Shown in pieces: positions 1 through 8,569 of a stretch of 64,000 bases of DNA. The notes beneath the pieces were generated by a model. That model did not search any database. It saw only the letters and a list, made by a program, of their open reading frames with translations, and was not told the DNA's origin. Position numbers and translations under genes: made by a program. How positions within the stretch are numbered: position 1 is the first letter of the stretch; the number at the start of each line of letters is the position of its first letter. Source of the stretch: Marinomonas hwangdonensis (GTDB lineage Bacteria > Pseudomonadota > Gammaproteobacteria > Pseudomonadales > Marinomonadaceae). The stretch spans positions 124,001 to 188,000 of the forward strand of contig NZ_RIZG01000005.1 of assembly GCF_003721245.1 (NCBI RefSeq), given 5' to 3'.

Positions 1-1
1 G

Positions 2-181
2 ACAGAACGTCAAAAAGCACTCTGGTTAACCCCTGAATTGGATCAAGAGTTTATCGATGTGCAGTCACTTAAATTCCGCATTCAACCAGACGATATTGTC
101 GCCATGGCGTTGTTCCTAGCTTCTCAGGACAGCCGCGCCTGTGCAGGACAAAACTTTATCGTTGATGCTGGGATTGTCTAG
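2..181 (+). CDS. SDR-family oxidoreductase, C-terminal end (partial)
   Basis: An open frame enters from the left edge and stops with TAG at 179-181. About 59 residues are visible. The end reads like the last helix and strand of classical short-chain dehydrogenases: PDDIVAMALFLAS followed by CAGQNFIVDAGIV, where the family ends with the usual G-Q-x-hydrophobic-x-V-D-G/A-G pattern. The catalytic YxxxK and Rossmann motifs lie outside the window, so the substrate cannot be judged. It probably is an NAD(P)-dependent sugar or alcohol dehydrogenase. Which SDR subfamily it belongs to is unknown. Confidence 0.85.
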   Translation, partial: TERQKALWLTPELDQEFIDVQSLKFRIQPDDIVAMALFLASQDSRACAGQNFIVDAGIV

Positions 182-212
182 CAAACAGGTGATTTCCCCG
201 ATCCCCCAAAGC

Positions 213-250
213 AGCGGCACGTAAATCATTATGAGCCGCTTTTCTTTTCT
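213..250 (+). terminator. possible rho-independent terminator after the SDR gene
   Basis: AGCGGC at 213-218 pairs with GCCGCT at 235-240 and is followed by a T-rich run (TTTCTTTTCT). The stem is only 6 bp with a 16-nt loop, so it is a weak candidate. Confidence 0.4.
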
Positions 251-395
251 ATTATTTAAAACCCTGTCTAGATACCTCATAAATCGCTTAGATTCTGTAA
301 ACAAAAAGCATCTGCCTTGTTTTCTCTCGTCAAACGCTTTTAATTTCCGACACTGCCCATAAGAATAGTCAGTATTAAACATCGAGGACATAGCC

Positions 396-1052
396 ATGAA
401 AGAACCATTGGATATTCAATTCATCTCTGACGTCATGTGCCCTTGGTGCGTGGTCGGTTTGGGAAACCTTAACCAAGCATTAGAACAGCTGAATGACACA
501 GTCAATGCGACCGTGACCTTTCAGCCGTTTGAGCTCAATCCAAACATGCCAGCAGAAGGTCAAAACCTCACCGAACACATCACTGAAAAATACGGCATCA
601 GTAAAGCGCAGTCAGAACAAAATCGCGCCATGATTCAAGCACGCGGCAAAGAGCTCGACTTCGATTTTAACTTCACAGACGAAAGCCGCATACGCAATTC
701 GTTCGATGCCCATCGTTTACTTCATTGGGCAGGCTTAGAGGGCAAGCAAGCTGAGTTAAAAGCGGCTTTGTTTAAAGCACACTTCAGTCACAATCAAAAC
801 ATCAACGATTACAGCACCCTAGCGCACCTTGCGGCCAGTGTGAACCTAGACCCCGCCGCCGCAAAAGGCATCTTGGAAAATGGACATTTTGCCGAGGAAG
901 TGCGTGAGCAAGAAGCGCTGTGGCAACAGAATGGCATATCCTCAGTACCAACAGTCATTATCAACAACAAATACGCCATTTCTGGCGGACAGCCTGCCGA
1001 TGTGTTTAAAAACGCCATCGAAGAAATACTGGACGCACAAAAACAAGCTTAA
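396..1052 (+). CDS. DsbA-family oxidoreductase (FrnE-like)
   Basis: 218 residues, no signal peptide, so a cytoplasmic member of the thioredoxin fold DsbA/FrnE group. The redox motif CPWC is at residues 15-18, directly after the first strand (IQFISDVMCPWC). The cis-proline loop appears near residue 182 as SSVPTVIINN, and between them lies the all-helical insert typical of this family. FrnE-like proteins act as thiol-disulfide oxidoreductases or isomerases, often linked to oxidative stress. The start is ATG with AGGAC upstream (384-388). It stands alone between the SDR gene and a strong terminator at 1057. The physiological substrate is unknown. Confidence 0.9.
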   Translation: MKEPLDIQFISDVMCPWCVVGLGNLNQALEQLNDTVNATVTFQPFELNPNMPAEGQNLTEHITEKYGISKAQSEQNRAMIQARGKELDFDFNFTDESRIRNSFDAHRLLHWAGLEGKQAELKAALFKAHFSHNQNINDYSTLAHLAASVNLDPAAAKGILENGHFAEEVREQEALWQQNGISSVPTVIINNKYAISGGQPADVFKNAIEEILDAQKQA

Positions 1053-1056
1053 CAGC

Positions 1057-1089
1057 AAAAAGCCCCATGTCGACGACATGGGGCTTTTT
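1057..1089. terminator. bidirectional rho-independent terminator
   Basis: A perfect 15-bp stem, AAAAAGCCCCATGTC with its complement, closes over a 3-nt loop and ends in five Ts on one strand and five As on the other. It follows the DsbA-like gene by 4 bp and could also stop leftward transcription. Confidence 0.9.
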
Positions 1090-1193
1090 GATTCACACTC
1101 ACTAAACGTATAAAACCACCTAATAATATCCATATCAAAGTAGACATGCTGAGCCTTCCTAAAGGCGGTGGTTGTTAAGGCTTAAACAGAATT

Positions 1194-2018
1194 TTACTGT
1201 GGCAATTTTTCCATCACAAAACGCTTAAAAAGCGCCTTAATCAGCATGGCATCAAGCTCAATATTAAATTCCACGCCAAGTATATGACCAAGCGATTCAG
1301 GGCTTTCGATGAGACATACCCGCTCGCCTTGACGGTCTCTGGTGGTCAAATGCGCATTCACCAAGGTGACCATCTGGTGTTCCTTTTTCAACGTCACCAT
1401 AAGATGCTTTAAAAACACTGCATTAGGGTGTTTATGGGAGTAAAAATGCCCTAATTCACAATCGGCATCGGTATAAACCGCACTGTCAAAGCGATACAGG
1501 GTAAAAAAACCATCGTCTTTTAAAACCTGTAAATCGTACTCGTCCTTATCGGTCGCTAGAATACGATATCGATCTAAACCCGCTGTTTGTTCTGTGTTTA
1601 TCACTAACGCTATGGGCGTTATGGGCCCATTACCGCCAAAGCCGGTATCTACCAAATAACGCACACTATCTAGGGTTAACACAGTCACCCTATGGGTTCT
1701 GCCGACGTCTCTATCGAGATGATTATTCAGCACCCGAGCCAATTTAAGCTCTACCTCATAGCCCAAAGCGTGTAACAGCTCAAACGTCAGCTTGTTATGC
1801 TCAAAACAATAGCCACCCAAACCGCGCGTGACGATTTTGTCACTGATCTCGTCAAGATCCAACGAAATCCCCTCACCCAACACCACGGCTAAATTATTAA
1901 AGCTATACCGAGCCACATGTGCCGACTGCAGCTGACGCACAAACGCCATATTCAATACATCGGGGACCGTTAAACCGAGATCAGATAGATAGTTCTGTAA
2001 ACTGAGTGGTAATGACAT
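1194..2018 (-). CDS. nat: arylamine N-acetyltransferase
   Basis: 274 residues, the usual length of bacterial NAT enzymes, which transfer acetyl from acetyl-CoA to arylamines through a cysteine. The catalytic triad is visible: Cys71 in RGLGGYCFEHN, His109 in RTHRV and Asp124 in LVDTGFGGNGP. The spacing matches the family. It is monocistronic on the minus strand. The natural substrate is not evident. The region upstream (2019-2147) shows no recognisable operator. Confidence 0.93.
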   Translation of the reverse strand: MSLPLSLQNYLSDLGLTVPDVLNMAFVRQLQSAHVARYSFNNLAVVLGEGISLDLDEISDKIVTRGLGGYCFEHNKLTFELLHALGYEVELKLARVLNNHLDRDVGRTHRVTVLTLDSVRYLVDTGFGGNGPITPIALVINTEQTAGLDRYRILATDKDEYDLQVLKDDGFFTLYRFDSAVYTDADCELGHFYSHKHPNAVFLKHLMVTLKKEHQMVTLVNAHLTTRDRQGERVCLIESPESLGHILGVEFNIELDAMLIKALFKRFVMEKLPQ

Positions 2019-2086
2019 AGTGACTTCCTCGGTTACCGACGCGCTTATGCAACTTGCCGTGTTTTTTTCGGTATTGGGTTTAAATT

Positions 2087-2093
2087 GTTTAGC
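2087..2093 (-). other. possible degenerate attC R'' core after the DUF1294 gene
   Basis: On the minus strand GCTAAAC lies 54 bp after the DUF1294 stop. Its complement GTTTAGC differs by one base from GTTAAGC, the 5' core that would begin that cassette (2524-2530). No convincing partner core follows, so this is weak support for a third old cassette. Confidence 0.25.
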
Positions 2094-2147
2094 CCTTGAT
2101 TCGCAAGGCTGTGTAGAAACGGGAGAAAATCCGACTGAGTATTGTGT

Positions 2148-2444
2148 CTAGACTGGCTTCCAGTTGCCGTAGACCAACCAGACAAGACACCCTATGTTTA
2201 ACGTGATACTAACCCAAAGAATGAGCTTAAACGGCTGCTTCCGCGATTTGTGTTTTAGTGTACGCTGGGCCAATAAAGCGCCAGGCCATCCCCCCAGCAA
2301 AGAGAACACATGAAGCGTCTTTTCTGACGTTCGCCAACGCCCTCTTTGAGCAGCCCGCTTATCCCAAGCGAACATCAAGTAAGTCACAATGCTCAATATA
2401 AGATACAAAGAGATCAAAAGTACGGCACTGTTAAATAAAGCCAT
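2148..2444 (-). CDS. DUF1294 small membrane protein
   Basis: 98 residues with three predicted hydrophobic segments (about 6-26, 48-60 and 73-92). The stretch WDKRAAQRGRWRTSEKTLH followed by LLGGWPGALLAQ is the family signature of DUF1294, a group of unknown function sometimes fused to cold-shock domains. The gene stands alone on the minus strand between the NAT gene and a DUF2834 gene. Its 5' side begins just after an attC-like site at 2524-2582, so it may ride in or next to an integron cassette; no clear attC follows it. Confidence 0.85.
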   Translation of the reverse strand: MALFNSAVLLISLYLILSIVTYLMFAWDKRAAQRGRWRTSEKTLHVFSLLGGWPGALLAQRTLKHKSRKQPFKLILWVSITLNIGCLVWLVYGNWKPV

Positions 2445-2523
2445 CGTTCTTTCCTAACCTTTCTACTCGCCAAATTTTAATGACGGATGGACTCACAAAG
2501 CTATCGATAAGACCTGAATTACG

Positions 2524-2582
2524 GCTTAACCCTTAATATCGTGTTCTCCAGAGGTTTTCTGCTTTTGATTGTATTGTTAGGG
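2524..2582 (-). repeat. attC-like integron recombination site (DUF2834 cassette)
   Basis: Read on the minus strand, the site opens with R'' CCCTAAC (2576-2582) and ends with R' GTTAAGC (2524-2530), which matches the GTTRRRY consensus. The DUF2834 stop codon TAA lies inside R'', as is common in cassettes. R'' with one more base, GCCCTAAC, is the exact complement of GTTAGGGC at 2928-2935, the start of the same cassette. That is what circularisation and insertion of one cassette predicts. Confidence 0.6.
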
Positions 2583-2897
2583 CCTTGGTTGAAGAGATTG
2601 CTTTTCTTTTAGGTACAGATAAAGAGGCAGCCCAAACGAAACACCCACTAACAATGTTCCCAACAAAGCGAAATATCTGTACTTTACTTGATACCTCTGT
2701 CCATCAACGACGATAAAGCCTAGTAACGCAACAGCCGACACCAATACATCAAGCCAAGCAAAGATACTGATTGGATTAGCCACTGCGTTACTAACTAAAA
2801 GTACAAAATCAAAACCATTGGCAAACAACCAAGGAACAAAAGCGCCATACGGCAGCAACACACCTAATAATACGAGAACTAAATAAAACCTAGCCAT
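2577..2897 (-). CDS. DUF2834 membrane protein in an integron-type cassette
   Basis: 106 residues, four predicted hydrophobic helices, with the DUF2834 layout (PYGAFVPWLFANG near the N terminus, then NPISIFAWLDV). Function unknown; members are small inner-membrane proteins. The coding region fills a 405-bp unit (2530-2934) bounded by matching attC core sites, so it looks like a promoterless gene cassette transferred by an integron. The stop codon overlaps the R'' core. The translated strand agrees with the neighbouring cassette genes. Confidence 0.8.
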   Translation of the reverse strand: MARFYLVLVLLGVLLPYGAFVPWLFANGFDFVLLVSNAVANPISIFAWLDVLVSAVALLGFIVVDGQRYQVKYRYFALLGTLLVGVSFGLPLYLYLKEKQSLQPRP

Positions 2898-2928
2898 CTA
2901 TCCATCCTTGTAGACATATCGTAGCAAG

Positions 2929-2997
2929 CCCTAACGCCGCGTTAGGGGGTAATCGATACAACACCGAAGATTAACACCACGCTAAAATAACTTAAAC
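2929..2997 (-). repeat. attC-like site after the MmcQ/YjbR gene
   Basis: On the minus strand the right half reads CCCCTAACGCGGCGTTAGGG, the L'-spacer-R' arrangement of attC sites (compare TTAACTCAAGCGTTAG in classical cassettes). The left half, around the YjbR stop codon, is degenerate (GTTTAAG then TTATTTTAGCG). The R' core GTTAGGG is clear; R'' is weak. Confidence 0.45.
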
Positions 2998-3363
2998 CAG
3001 CACACAAAAAATACCTAACTCAACCTGCTTCTTTTTACTTAACCCACTTGCAACCATGTTATAGGATTCAGAGAGATAATAACGTAGCTCATCGTCAAGG
3101 TGGCCTTCGGTATCAGTTTGCTGAATCCATTTCATGCCTCGACTTGCAAAATAAGGTGCAGGCCTGTAACCATCACAATGGTTCAGAAAATCAAAATTTA
3201 AGTCTGACACTTTAAAAGTAAAGGCTGATTTCCCTTCCGAACCCCAGCCTCCGACGGCAAATACTTTATCGCCAACTTTCCAAACATCGGAATTGCCCCA
3301 TTGAACAACATAGGTAGTCGCGGGGAAAGAGCCGCAAAACGCATTAAATTCACCGCCGGTCAT
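2992..3363 (-). CDS. MmcQ/YjbR family protein
   Basis: 123 residues. The pattern WGNSDVWKVGDKVFAVGGW, then FKVSDLNFDFL and later PAPYFASRGMKWIQ, is that of MmcQ/YjbR proteins, which have a CyaY-like fold and have been proposed to bind DNA; the role is unproven. The gene ends in an attC-like site and starts about 20 bp after GCATAAC AAAGGC, which itself resembles an attC left core, so this looks like a second cassette next to the DUF2834 cassette. The RBS is AAGGGG before ATG at 3361-3363. Confidence 0.85.
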   Translation of the reverse strand: MTGGEFNAFCGSFPATTYVVQWGNSDVWKVGDKVFAVGGWGSEGKSAFTFKVSDLNFDFLNHCDGYRPAPYFASRGMKWIQQTDTEGHLDDELRYYLSESYNMVASGLSKKKQVELGIFCVLV

Positions 3364-3439
3364 ATTGTTCCCCTTTAAAGCCTTTGTTATGCACTACAAA
3401 CCACCGGCTAAATCCAGAAAGTGACCAGTAGAAAATGGA

Positions 3440-5287
3440 TTAACACTCATATCCTTCTATTTTCACACAATTCCGACCCGTTTTTTTGGCAACATAAAGC
3501 GCCTTATCTGCGCGTTGCAGTAGGCTGTCTAGGTCATCATTGGTCTGATAAAGGGCACAACCAAAACTACAGGTGATCTGAAAGGTCTGTTCGTCATGAA
3601 TAATGACACTGGTTTCGATTTTTTTTCGGATGCGCTCAGCGACTAAGAGCAAGGTTTTCAAGTCAGTACAGGGAGTAATAATAGCAAACTCCTCTCCCCC
3701 CATTCTGGCAGCAACATCATTTGACCCTATGCTTTCACAAATTGACTGAGCCATACTTCGTAAGGCCTCATCGCCTGCTGCATGCCCGTAACGGTCGTTC
3801 ACGCTTTTGAAAAAATCAGCATCCATCTGAATCATGCCGCATAGGGTATTGCCCTGCTGTGACTGAGAAATAATGTGCTTTCCGCTTTGGATAAAAGATC
3901 GTCTGTTTGCGATGTTTGTCAGAGCATCGGTGCGAGCCTCTTTTTCTGCTCTTTGCTTCTCAGATACCAGTTGCCGTGTTTTCTCCTCAACCTGTTTTCC
4001 CAACTCTGCCGCATGGTTTTGTACCAGTAATAAATAATCCTGTTTTATTTTTTCATTGGCTTTGTGTGTCTGTCGTGCCTGTAAAGTCAGTGTTATAAAA
4101 AGTAGTGTGGTCTCAACAATGGCTGCGATAATTGGGATATGCAGCGCGGTAATATCCTGCACTAAGAACCCATTATCCCGAAACGGGTAACTGAAAACCG
4201 CATAGGTATATAACAACCATGCACCACTAAATATGAGCGCCAACGAGTTACCTTGCCGCCACCTTAATAGTCCAGAAAAAATCAGCAACGGGAAGCCCAG
4301 CATACTGACTTTCAGAAAGTCGATGCTCAAACTGTACATCCCAAGATAAAAAAGTGGGATTTGAGACAGTCCCACCAGAACATTCAGCCTTAACAAAATA
4401 TCGAGTTTTGGCAGATACTTTTTCGTCTGCAAAAACGCCCGCCCAAACATCATGGCAAACGCGACCATCAAGCCGGAGTAGATCCAGAAATGCTCTATCA
4501 AACTCGTGCTGTTTGTAATGTTGGGAATCAGACCGGAGGTTTTCCCCCACACCAGAATAGAGAAGAAAATATAGCCACTGTAATACAGGAAACTCGATTG
4601 ACGCAGACTGATAAAAAGAATCAAAGACAGCAACATGATAATCAGGAAAATACCAAATGCCGTGCTATAAAAGACAATCTCAAGGGTCTTTGTGGATTCA
4701 AGCTCTTTGGGGTTCCATATTAGAAAATCCACATAAACCGCTTGTCCGGTTTTATCAACCGTTTTAACAAAATATTGCCGAGTTTCACCGGGCTTTAAAG
4801 TTGTTTCAAAAACGGGTCTCAGCTGATTCAGCGGCCGTTTAGCCCCCTCCTCTCGGATCGAAGAAAAAACTTCATCAAACTCTTCTAGAGAGGATTCATC
4901 CCGCTGAAAAAGCCAAATATCTTCAGGAATGTGGTTAAGATATTCTAGATAAAGGGTATGCTCTTCATCGGTTGGGTTATGCAGTTTAAACGCCATCCAA
5001 ATCGAACTGCGAGGGTAACCGATACCGGAATAGCCTGATTCAACAACCTTAAATTGGCCCTCCTCTTCTAAGGCGGCCGCTTCATACACAGTTAGGCGGT
5101 ATTCTGGGTCTTCAAAATAAGAGATTCGAGGAAACACAGAAACGCCACCTTCCGAGCCAGTAATACTGACCGCTTCTGTCTTTGCCGCAGACGTAGGGGA
5201 TACCGAGAAAGCGAAGAAAAAGAACCCAAAAATTAAACATAATCGTCTTATTGTCAAAATACTCCGCGCCTCTGTAATGATGATCAT
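3440..5287 (-). CDS. 7TM-DISM diguanylate cyclase (GGDEF)
   Basis: 615 residues. After a signal-like hydrophobic stretch (about 14-34) comes an extracellular 7TMR-DISMED2 beta domain (about 50-180), then a block of seven hydrophobic helices (about 205-400), a coiled coil (about 405-450) and a GGDEF domain. The active motif is GGEEF at 530-534, so c-di-GMP synthesis is likely. The allosteric I-site Arg is absent: the position reads GSND instead of RxxD, so product inhibition may be weak. The sensor half suggests response to an extracellular ligand. Monocistronic; the ATG at 5287 gives a longer pre-sequence than needed and later starts are possible. Confidence 0.92.
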   Translation of the reverse strand: MIIITEARSILTIRRLCLIFGFFFFAFSVSPTSAAKTEAVSITGSEGGVSVFPRISYFEDPEYRLTVYEAAALEEEGQFKVVESGYSGIGYPRSSIWMAFKLHNPTDEEHTLYLEYLNHIPEDIWLFQRDESSLEEFDEVFSSIREEGAKRPLNQLRPVFETTLKPGETRQYFVKTVDKTGQAVYVDFLIWNPKELESTKTLEIVFYSTAFGIFLIIMLLSLILFISLRQSSFLYYSGYIFFSILVWGKTSGLIPNITNSTSLIEHFWIYSGLMVAFAMMFGRAFLQTKKYLPKLDILLRLNVLVGLSQIPLFYLGMYSLSIDFLKVSMLGFPLLIFSGLLRWRQGNSLALIFSGAWLLYTYAVFSYPFRDNGFLVQDITALHIPIIAAIVETTLLFITLTLQARQTHKANEKIKQDYLLLVQNHAAELGKQVEEKTRQLVSEKQRAEKEARTDALTNIANRRSFIQSGKHIISQSQQGNTLCGMIQMDADFFKSVNDRYGHAAGDEALRSMAQSICESIGSNDVAARMGGEEFAIITPCTDLKTLLLVAERIRKKIETSVIIHDEQTFQITCSFGCALYQTNDDLDSLLQRADKALYVAKKTGRNCVKIEGYEC

Positions 5288-5390
5288 CTAGTCAGGTTAA
5301 GTTTATACCAGCATTATAGAAATTGAATCTACCAGTGTACGCTGAGTAAAATTATTTCAAACTAACCGCCATGATGCTCGAATCACACAA

Positions 5391-5427
5391 AAAAAGGCAA
5401 TCTATTGCTAGACTGCCTTTGGTTTTT
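5391..5427. terminator. terminator-like hairpin after the DUF4394 gene
   Basis: AAAGGCAATCTA pairs imperfectly with TAGACTGCCTTT around a short TTGC loop. Read on the minus strand it ends in a run of Ts, so it fits termination of the leftward DUF4394 gene. Confidence 0.75.
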
Positions 5428-5458
5428 TCTTACTGTGGGTGTAAAAAACGCTTTGTAA

Positions 5459-6337
5459 TTATTGACCGCCTGAGACGGCAAAGCCGCTAAAGCCACCCAT
5501 TGGTAAATCGGCCATTAAGGTTGCCGCGCCTGTCGTCAGATCTATAGAGTAAAGGCCGGCTTTTGATGCACCTTCAAGCTGTAATATTGCATAAGCCGCG
5601 TCAGAACCTTCTTTGGCAGAAACAATATCGAAGCCACCCATTGATGATAGGTCAACAGCCTTGCCATTGATGGTGATCTTAGCGACGGTTTTTAGTTCGC
5701 CAGCATTATTAGCAAGGCTGACCAATGAGTCTGTTTTACTGTCTAATGCAAACTGGAAAGTGCTCGACGCTTTAGCTCCGGCAATGGCGTTCGTGTAAGC
5801 ATTGGCAAAAATTTCAGGCGTCATGCCTTCGTTGCGGTCGCCTTTTACATAAAAAGTAGAAGTGAATTTTAATACAGAATTGGCACGCTTATCTTGGTCA
5901 CCAAAACCGATCGGGAAATACACCAAGTTTGTACCGTCAGAACCCACCATACGAACAGCATCGATGGCGTTATTAAAATCCATCGCCGTGGCGGTCGCAT
6001 TCTTTGAAATCATGGCGCCATTTGTGAAGGTAGCACCCAGATCGGTTAGCTTGCCGGTCTTAGCATTAACAGCATAAACCGCGCCGTTGGAATAACCTAA
6101 CAACTCGCCAGTAACGGGGCGATAAGCCACGGCATCCAGCTTATTGCTTAGCATAAAGGTGTCCATTTTAGCGGGAGACGCAATAGATCCAATTATTATC
6201 AAAGTCGTTCCATTGTTGGCAAGAGCGTATCCAGCGACATGGCTATCTTTGTCTGATGTTCCATAAAAGTTAGTTGAACAAGCAGAAACTGCGAAAGCAG
6301 TGGCGGCGGCAAGAATCGTCTTTTTCATCATAATCAT
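5459..6337 (-). CDS. DUF4394 lipoprotein
   Basis: 292 residues. The N terminus is a lipoprotein signal: MMKKTILAAATAF then VSAC, with Cys20 as the lipidation site. The rest follows the DUF4394 pattern with beta-propeller-like repeats (AYRPVTGELLGYSNGAVYAVNAKTG early, YSIDLTTGAATL near the end). DUF4394 proteins are secreted or anchored proteins of unknown function; this one would face the periplasm or cell surface. ATG choice: the codons ATG ATT ATG ATG AAA give several possible starts, the third or fourth being nearest to the signal peptide. Followed by a terminator; upstream 6338-6571 shows nothing clear. Confidence 0.85.
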   Translation of the reverse strand: MIMMKKTILAAATAFAVSACSTNFYGTSDKDSHVAGYALANNGTTLIIIGSIASPAKMDTFMLSNKLDAVAYRPVTGELLGYSNGAVYAVNAKTGKLTDLGATFTNGAMISKNATATAMDFNNAIDAVRMVGSDGTNLVYFPIGFGDQDKRANSVLKFTSTFYVKGDRNEGMTPEIFANAYTNAIAGAKASSTFQFALDSKTDSLVSLANNAGELKTVAKITINGKAVDLSSMGGFDIVSAKEGSDAAYAILQLEGASKAGLYSIDLTTGAATLMADLPMGGFSGFAVSGGQ

Positions 6338-6571
6338 CCTGTATGAGTTGTATTAGTAAACTAGGTGTCACCCAATTGGGCGGCTCATACAGAGATACTC
6401 ATCTTTTAAAAAAAGGTTTCAGATAAACGTCATTTTTTAAAAATAATCTTCGGGGCGATAAAAAGGTAGGCACCAAATATTAGAGTCAGATAACAATATA
6501 GTTTAAATTGTTCCTGACCCTAACTCTTCCTCTGGCAATAATTGTTCCTCGCTCTTAAATAGCGACGCCTA

Positions 6572-8494
6572 TTACTTGAATTTCAACGCACGTAAGCCAT
6601 TGGCGACCACAAGTAAGCTCACCCCCATGTCAGCAAACACAGCCATCCACATGCTCGCTTGCCCCTGAAAAGCCAACAAGATGAAGATGAATTTTATCCC
6701 AATGGCCAATGCAATATTTTGCTTAAGCAAGCGCATACAGAATCTCGACAAACGAATATAGGTGGCTATTTTAGACGGGTCATCATCCATCAGAGCAATA
6801 TCCGCCGTTTCAATGGCCGTGTCCGTTCCTGCCGCGCCCATCGCCAACCCCAAATTTGCCTGAGCCAATGCAGGGGCATCATTAATGCCGTCTCCGACCA
6901 TGGCTACTTGTTGCCCTTCCTCCATGATTTTTTTAATGACATTGAGTTTATCTTCAGGCATTAAGTTGGCTTTAACATCTGTTATACCGACCTCCTGCGC
7001 GATAGCCCCCGCCGTGTTCAGGTTGTCTCCACTGAGCATAAGGGTTCTCAGACCCAACGAATGTAAGTCTCGAATGGCCTCCTGACTATTTGGCTTTACA
7101 GGATCAGCGACTCCAAACAGTCCCAAAACACGAGCATCTTCTATCAGTAACACACAGGACTCACCTTGCGATTCGATCCTTGCAACGTCTGCTTTATAGG
7201 CCTCTAGCGGCACACCCATGGCGCGTGCAAGACGATCATTTCCAAGACCATACCTATGCTTATTAAACTCCACCTGAAGACCTTGACCCGGCATTGCAAT
7301 CAGCGTCTCTACCGTCAATCGTTCACCGACATACGCCAACGTCAGCGTTTTTGAAACAGGGTGACTTGAATGCTGAGCAATACTGGAGGCTAGCTGCTGT
7401 AACTCTTCATCCGACATCCCACTAAGATTCTTAAAGGATCTTAGCTCTGGCTGCCCCTGCGTCAGCGTGCCGGTTTTATCAAATGCCACACGATTTAGCC
7501 GACTGCCTGCCTCTAAATGACTCCCCCCTTTAATCAAAATCCCTAAGCGTGCTGCCCTAGCAAGGCCACTGACAATCGTGACAGGCGTCGAAATAACCAA
7601 CGCACAAGGACAGGCAATAACCAATAAAACAAGGGCTCTGTAAAGCCAATCAAAAAAGGCTCCCCCGAAAAAAATAGGCGGTACCAGCGCTGTCGCCAAG
7701 GCGATAAAAAAGATAATCGGGGTATAGACGCGCGCAAACTGATCGACCAAACGTTGTGTAGGAGCCTTATCCGCTTGCGCTTCCTCGACACGCTTAATAA
7801 TACGAGCCAGCGTCGTATTCGCTGCCTCAGCTGTCACTTGAAACTCAAACAACTCAGTTTCATTCAGAGTTCCTGCATACACCGAATCGCCCAATTGTTT
7901 TTCAACCGCCAAACTCTCGCCCGTGATCGCGGCTTGGTTAATAAACGTGTGCCCCTTCACAATGCGGCCATCCAAACCAATTCTCTCACCTGGCTGCACC
8001 TGAACACGCTGACCGATTTTCACCTGTGTCACCGGAAGGCTCTGCCAGTGTCCATCGCTCATCAAGATCCTAGCAGTATCAGGTGCCAGTGATAATACGC
8101 TCTGAATCGCATGGCGAGCACGCTCAACTGACTTTCCCTCAATCCACTCGGCCAAGGTAAACAACACTAAAACCATCGCGGCTTCCGCCCAATGCCCGAT
8201 CAACAATGCACAAGTGACCGCTAAGCTCATTAGAGCATTAATGGTTAAGTCGAACTTAAGAAGCGACAACCAACCTCGCTTCAGAATGTCTGTTCCACAC
8301 AACGCAATCGCCGACAACGCCAACATGAGACTGATCCAGCCCCATCCCGGAAGAATCCATCCAATCACTTCCGCCAGCAATGCGGCACCTCCCGCGAAGA
8401 ATAGCTTGATATAAGGTATGGGGCTGACTTTCGCTGGAGCAAGACTTGGTGTTTCATTACTAGAACAGGCTGATGAGCCGCAACAATTCGACAT
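6572..8494 (-). CDS. heavy-metal P1B-type ATPase (Zn/Cd/Pb exporter)
   Basis: 640 residues. Motifs of a P1B metal pump are all present: TGES at 191-194, the membrane metal site CPC at 295-297, the phosphorylated Asp339 in DKTGT, an HP motif in SSHPVSK and GDGIND near 552. There is no N-terminal HMA domain; a short Cys-rich stretch (CCGSSAC, residues 4-10) stands in its place. The CPC motif and the MerR partner next door point to Zn2+/Cd2+/Pb2+ export across the inner membrane, as in ZntA/CadA. It is divergent from the regulator and has a MerR-type promoter with a 19-bp spacer. Substrate preference is inferred. Confidence 0.93.
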   Translation of the reverse strand: MSNCCGSSACSSNETPSLAPAKVSPIPYIKLFFAGGAALLAEVIGWILPGWGWISLMLALSAIALCGTDILKRGWLSLLKFDLTINALMSLAVTCALLIGHWAEAAMVLVLFTLAEWIEGKSVERARHAIQSVLSLAPDTARILMSDGHWQSLPVTQVKIGQRVQVQPGERIGLDGRIVKGHTFINQAAITGESLAVEKQLGDSVYAGTLNETELFEFQVTAEAANTTLARIIKRVEEAQADKAPTQRLVDQFARVYTPIIFFIALATALVPPIFFGGAFFDWLYRALVLLVIACPCALVISTPVTIVSGLARAARLGILIKGGSHLEAGSRLNRVAFDKTGTLTQGQPELRSFKNLSGMSDEELQQLASSIAQHSSHPVSKTLTLAYVGERLTVETLIAMPGQGLQVEFNKHRYGLGNDRLARAMGVPLEAYKADVARIESQGESCVLLIEDARVLGLFGVADPVKPNSQEAIRDLHSLGLRTLMLSGDNLNTAGAIAQEVGITDVKANLMPEDKLNVIKKIMEEGQQVAMVGDGINDAPALAQANLGLAMGAAGTDTAIETADIALMDDDPSKIATYIRLSRFCMRLLKQNIALAIGIKFIFILLAFQGQASMWMAVFADMGVSLLVVANGLRALKFK

Positions 8495-8523
8495 TTATTG
8501 ATCTCCTTAGGTTTTATCACTAT

Positions 8524-8554
8524 AGTAAAAACCCTAAAGTTACTTCAGGGTCAA
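8524..8554 (-). promoter_or_regulatory. MerR-type promoter and operator of the metal ATPase
   Basis: On the minus strand the -35 TTGACC (8549-8554) and -10 TTTACT (8524-8529) are 19 bp apart, the over-long spacing that MerR-family activators correct by twisting the DNA. The dyad ACCCT-N11-AGGGT (8531-8551) fills the spacer and matches the ZntR/CadR/PbrR type of operator. Confidence 0.85.
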
Positions 8555-8569
8555 GCTCGGGGAGAAAAT

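Noticed and set aside
116..397. 93-codon minus-strand frame
   Set aside because: It overlaps the SDR end, a terminator hairpin and the DsbA-like start, and shows no domain or RBS.
1160..1180. GCCTTAACAACCACCGCC after the NAT gene as an attC left core
   Set aside because: No matching right core follows and the NAT gene has no matching 5' core; likely chance.
8498..8569. upstream TTG start for the MerR regulator
   Set aside because: It adds 24 residues over the operator without an RBS; MerR proteins start at the HTH.
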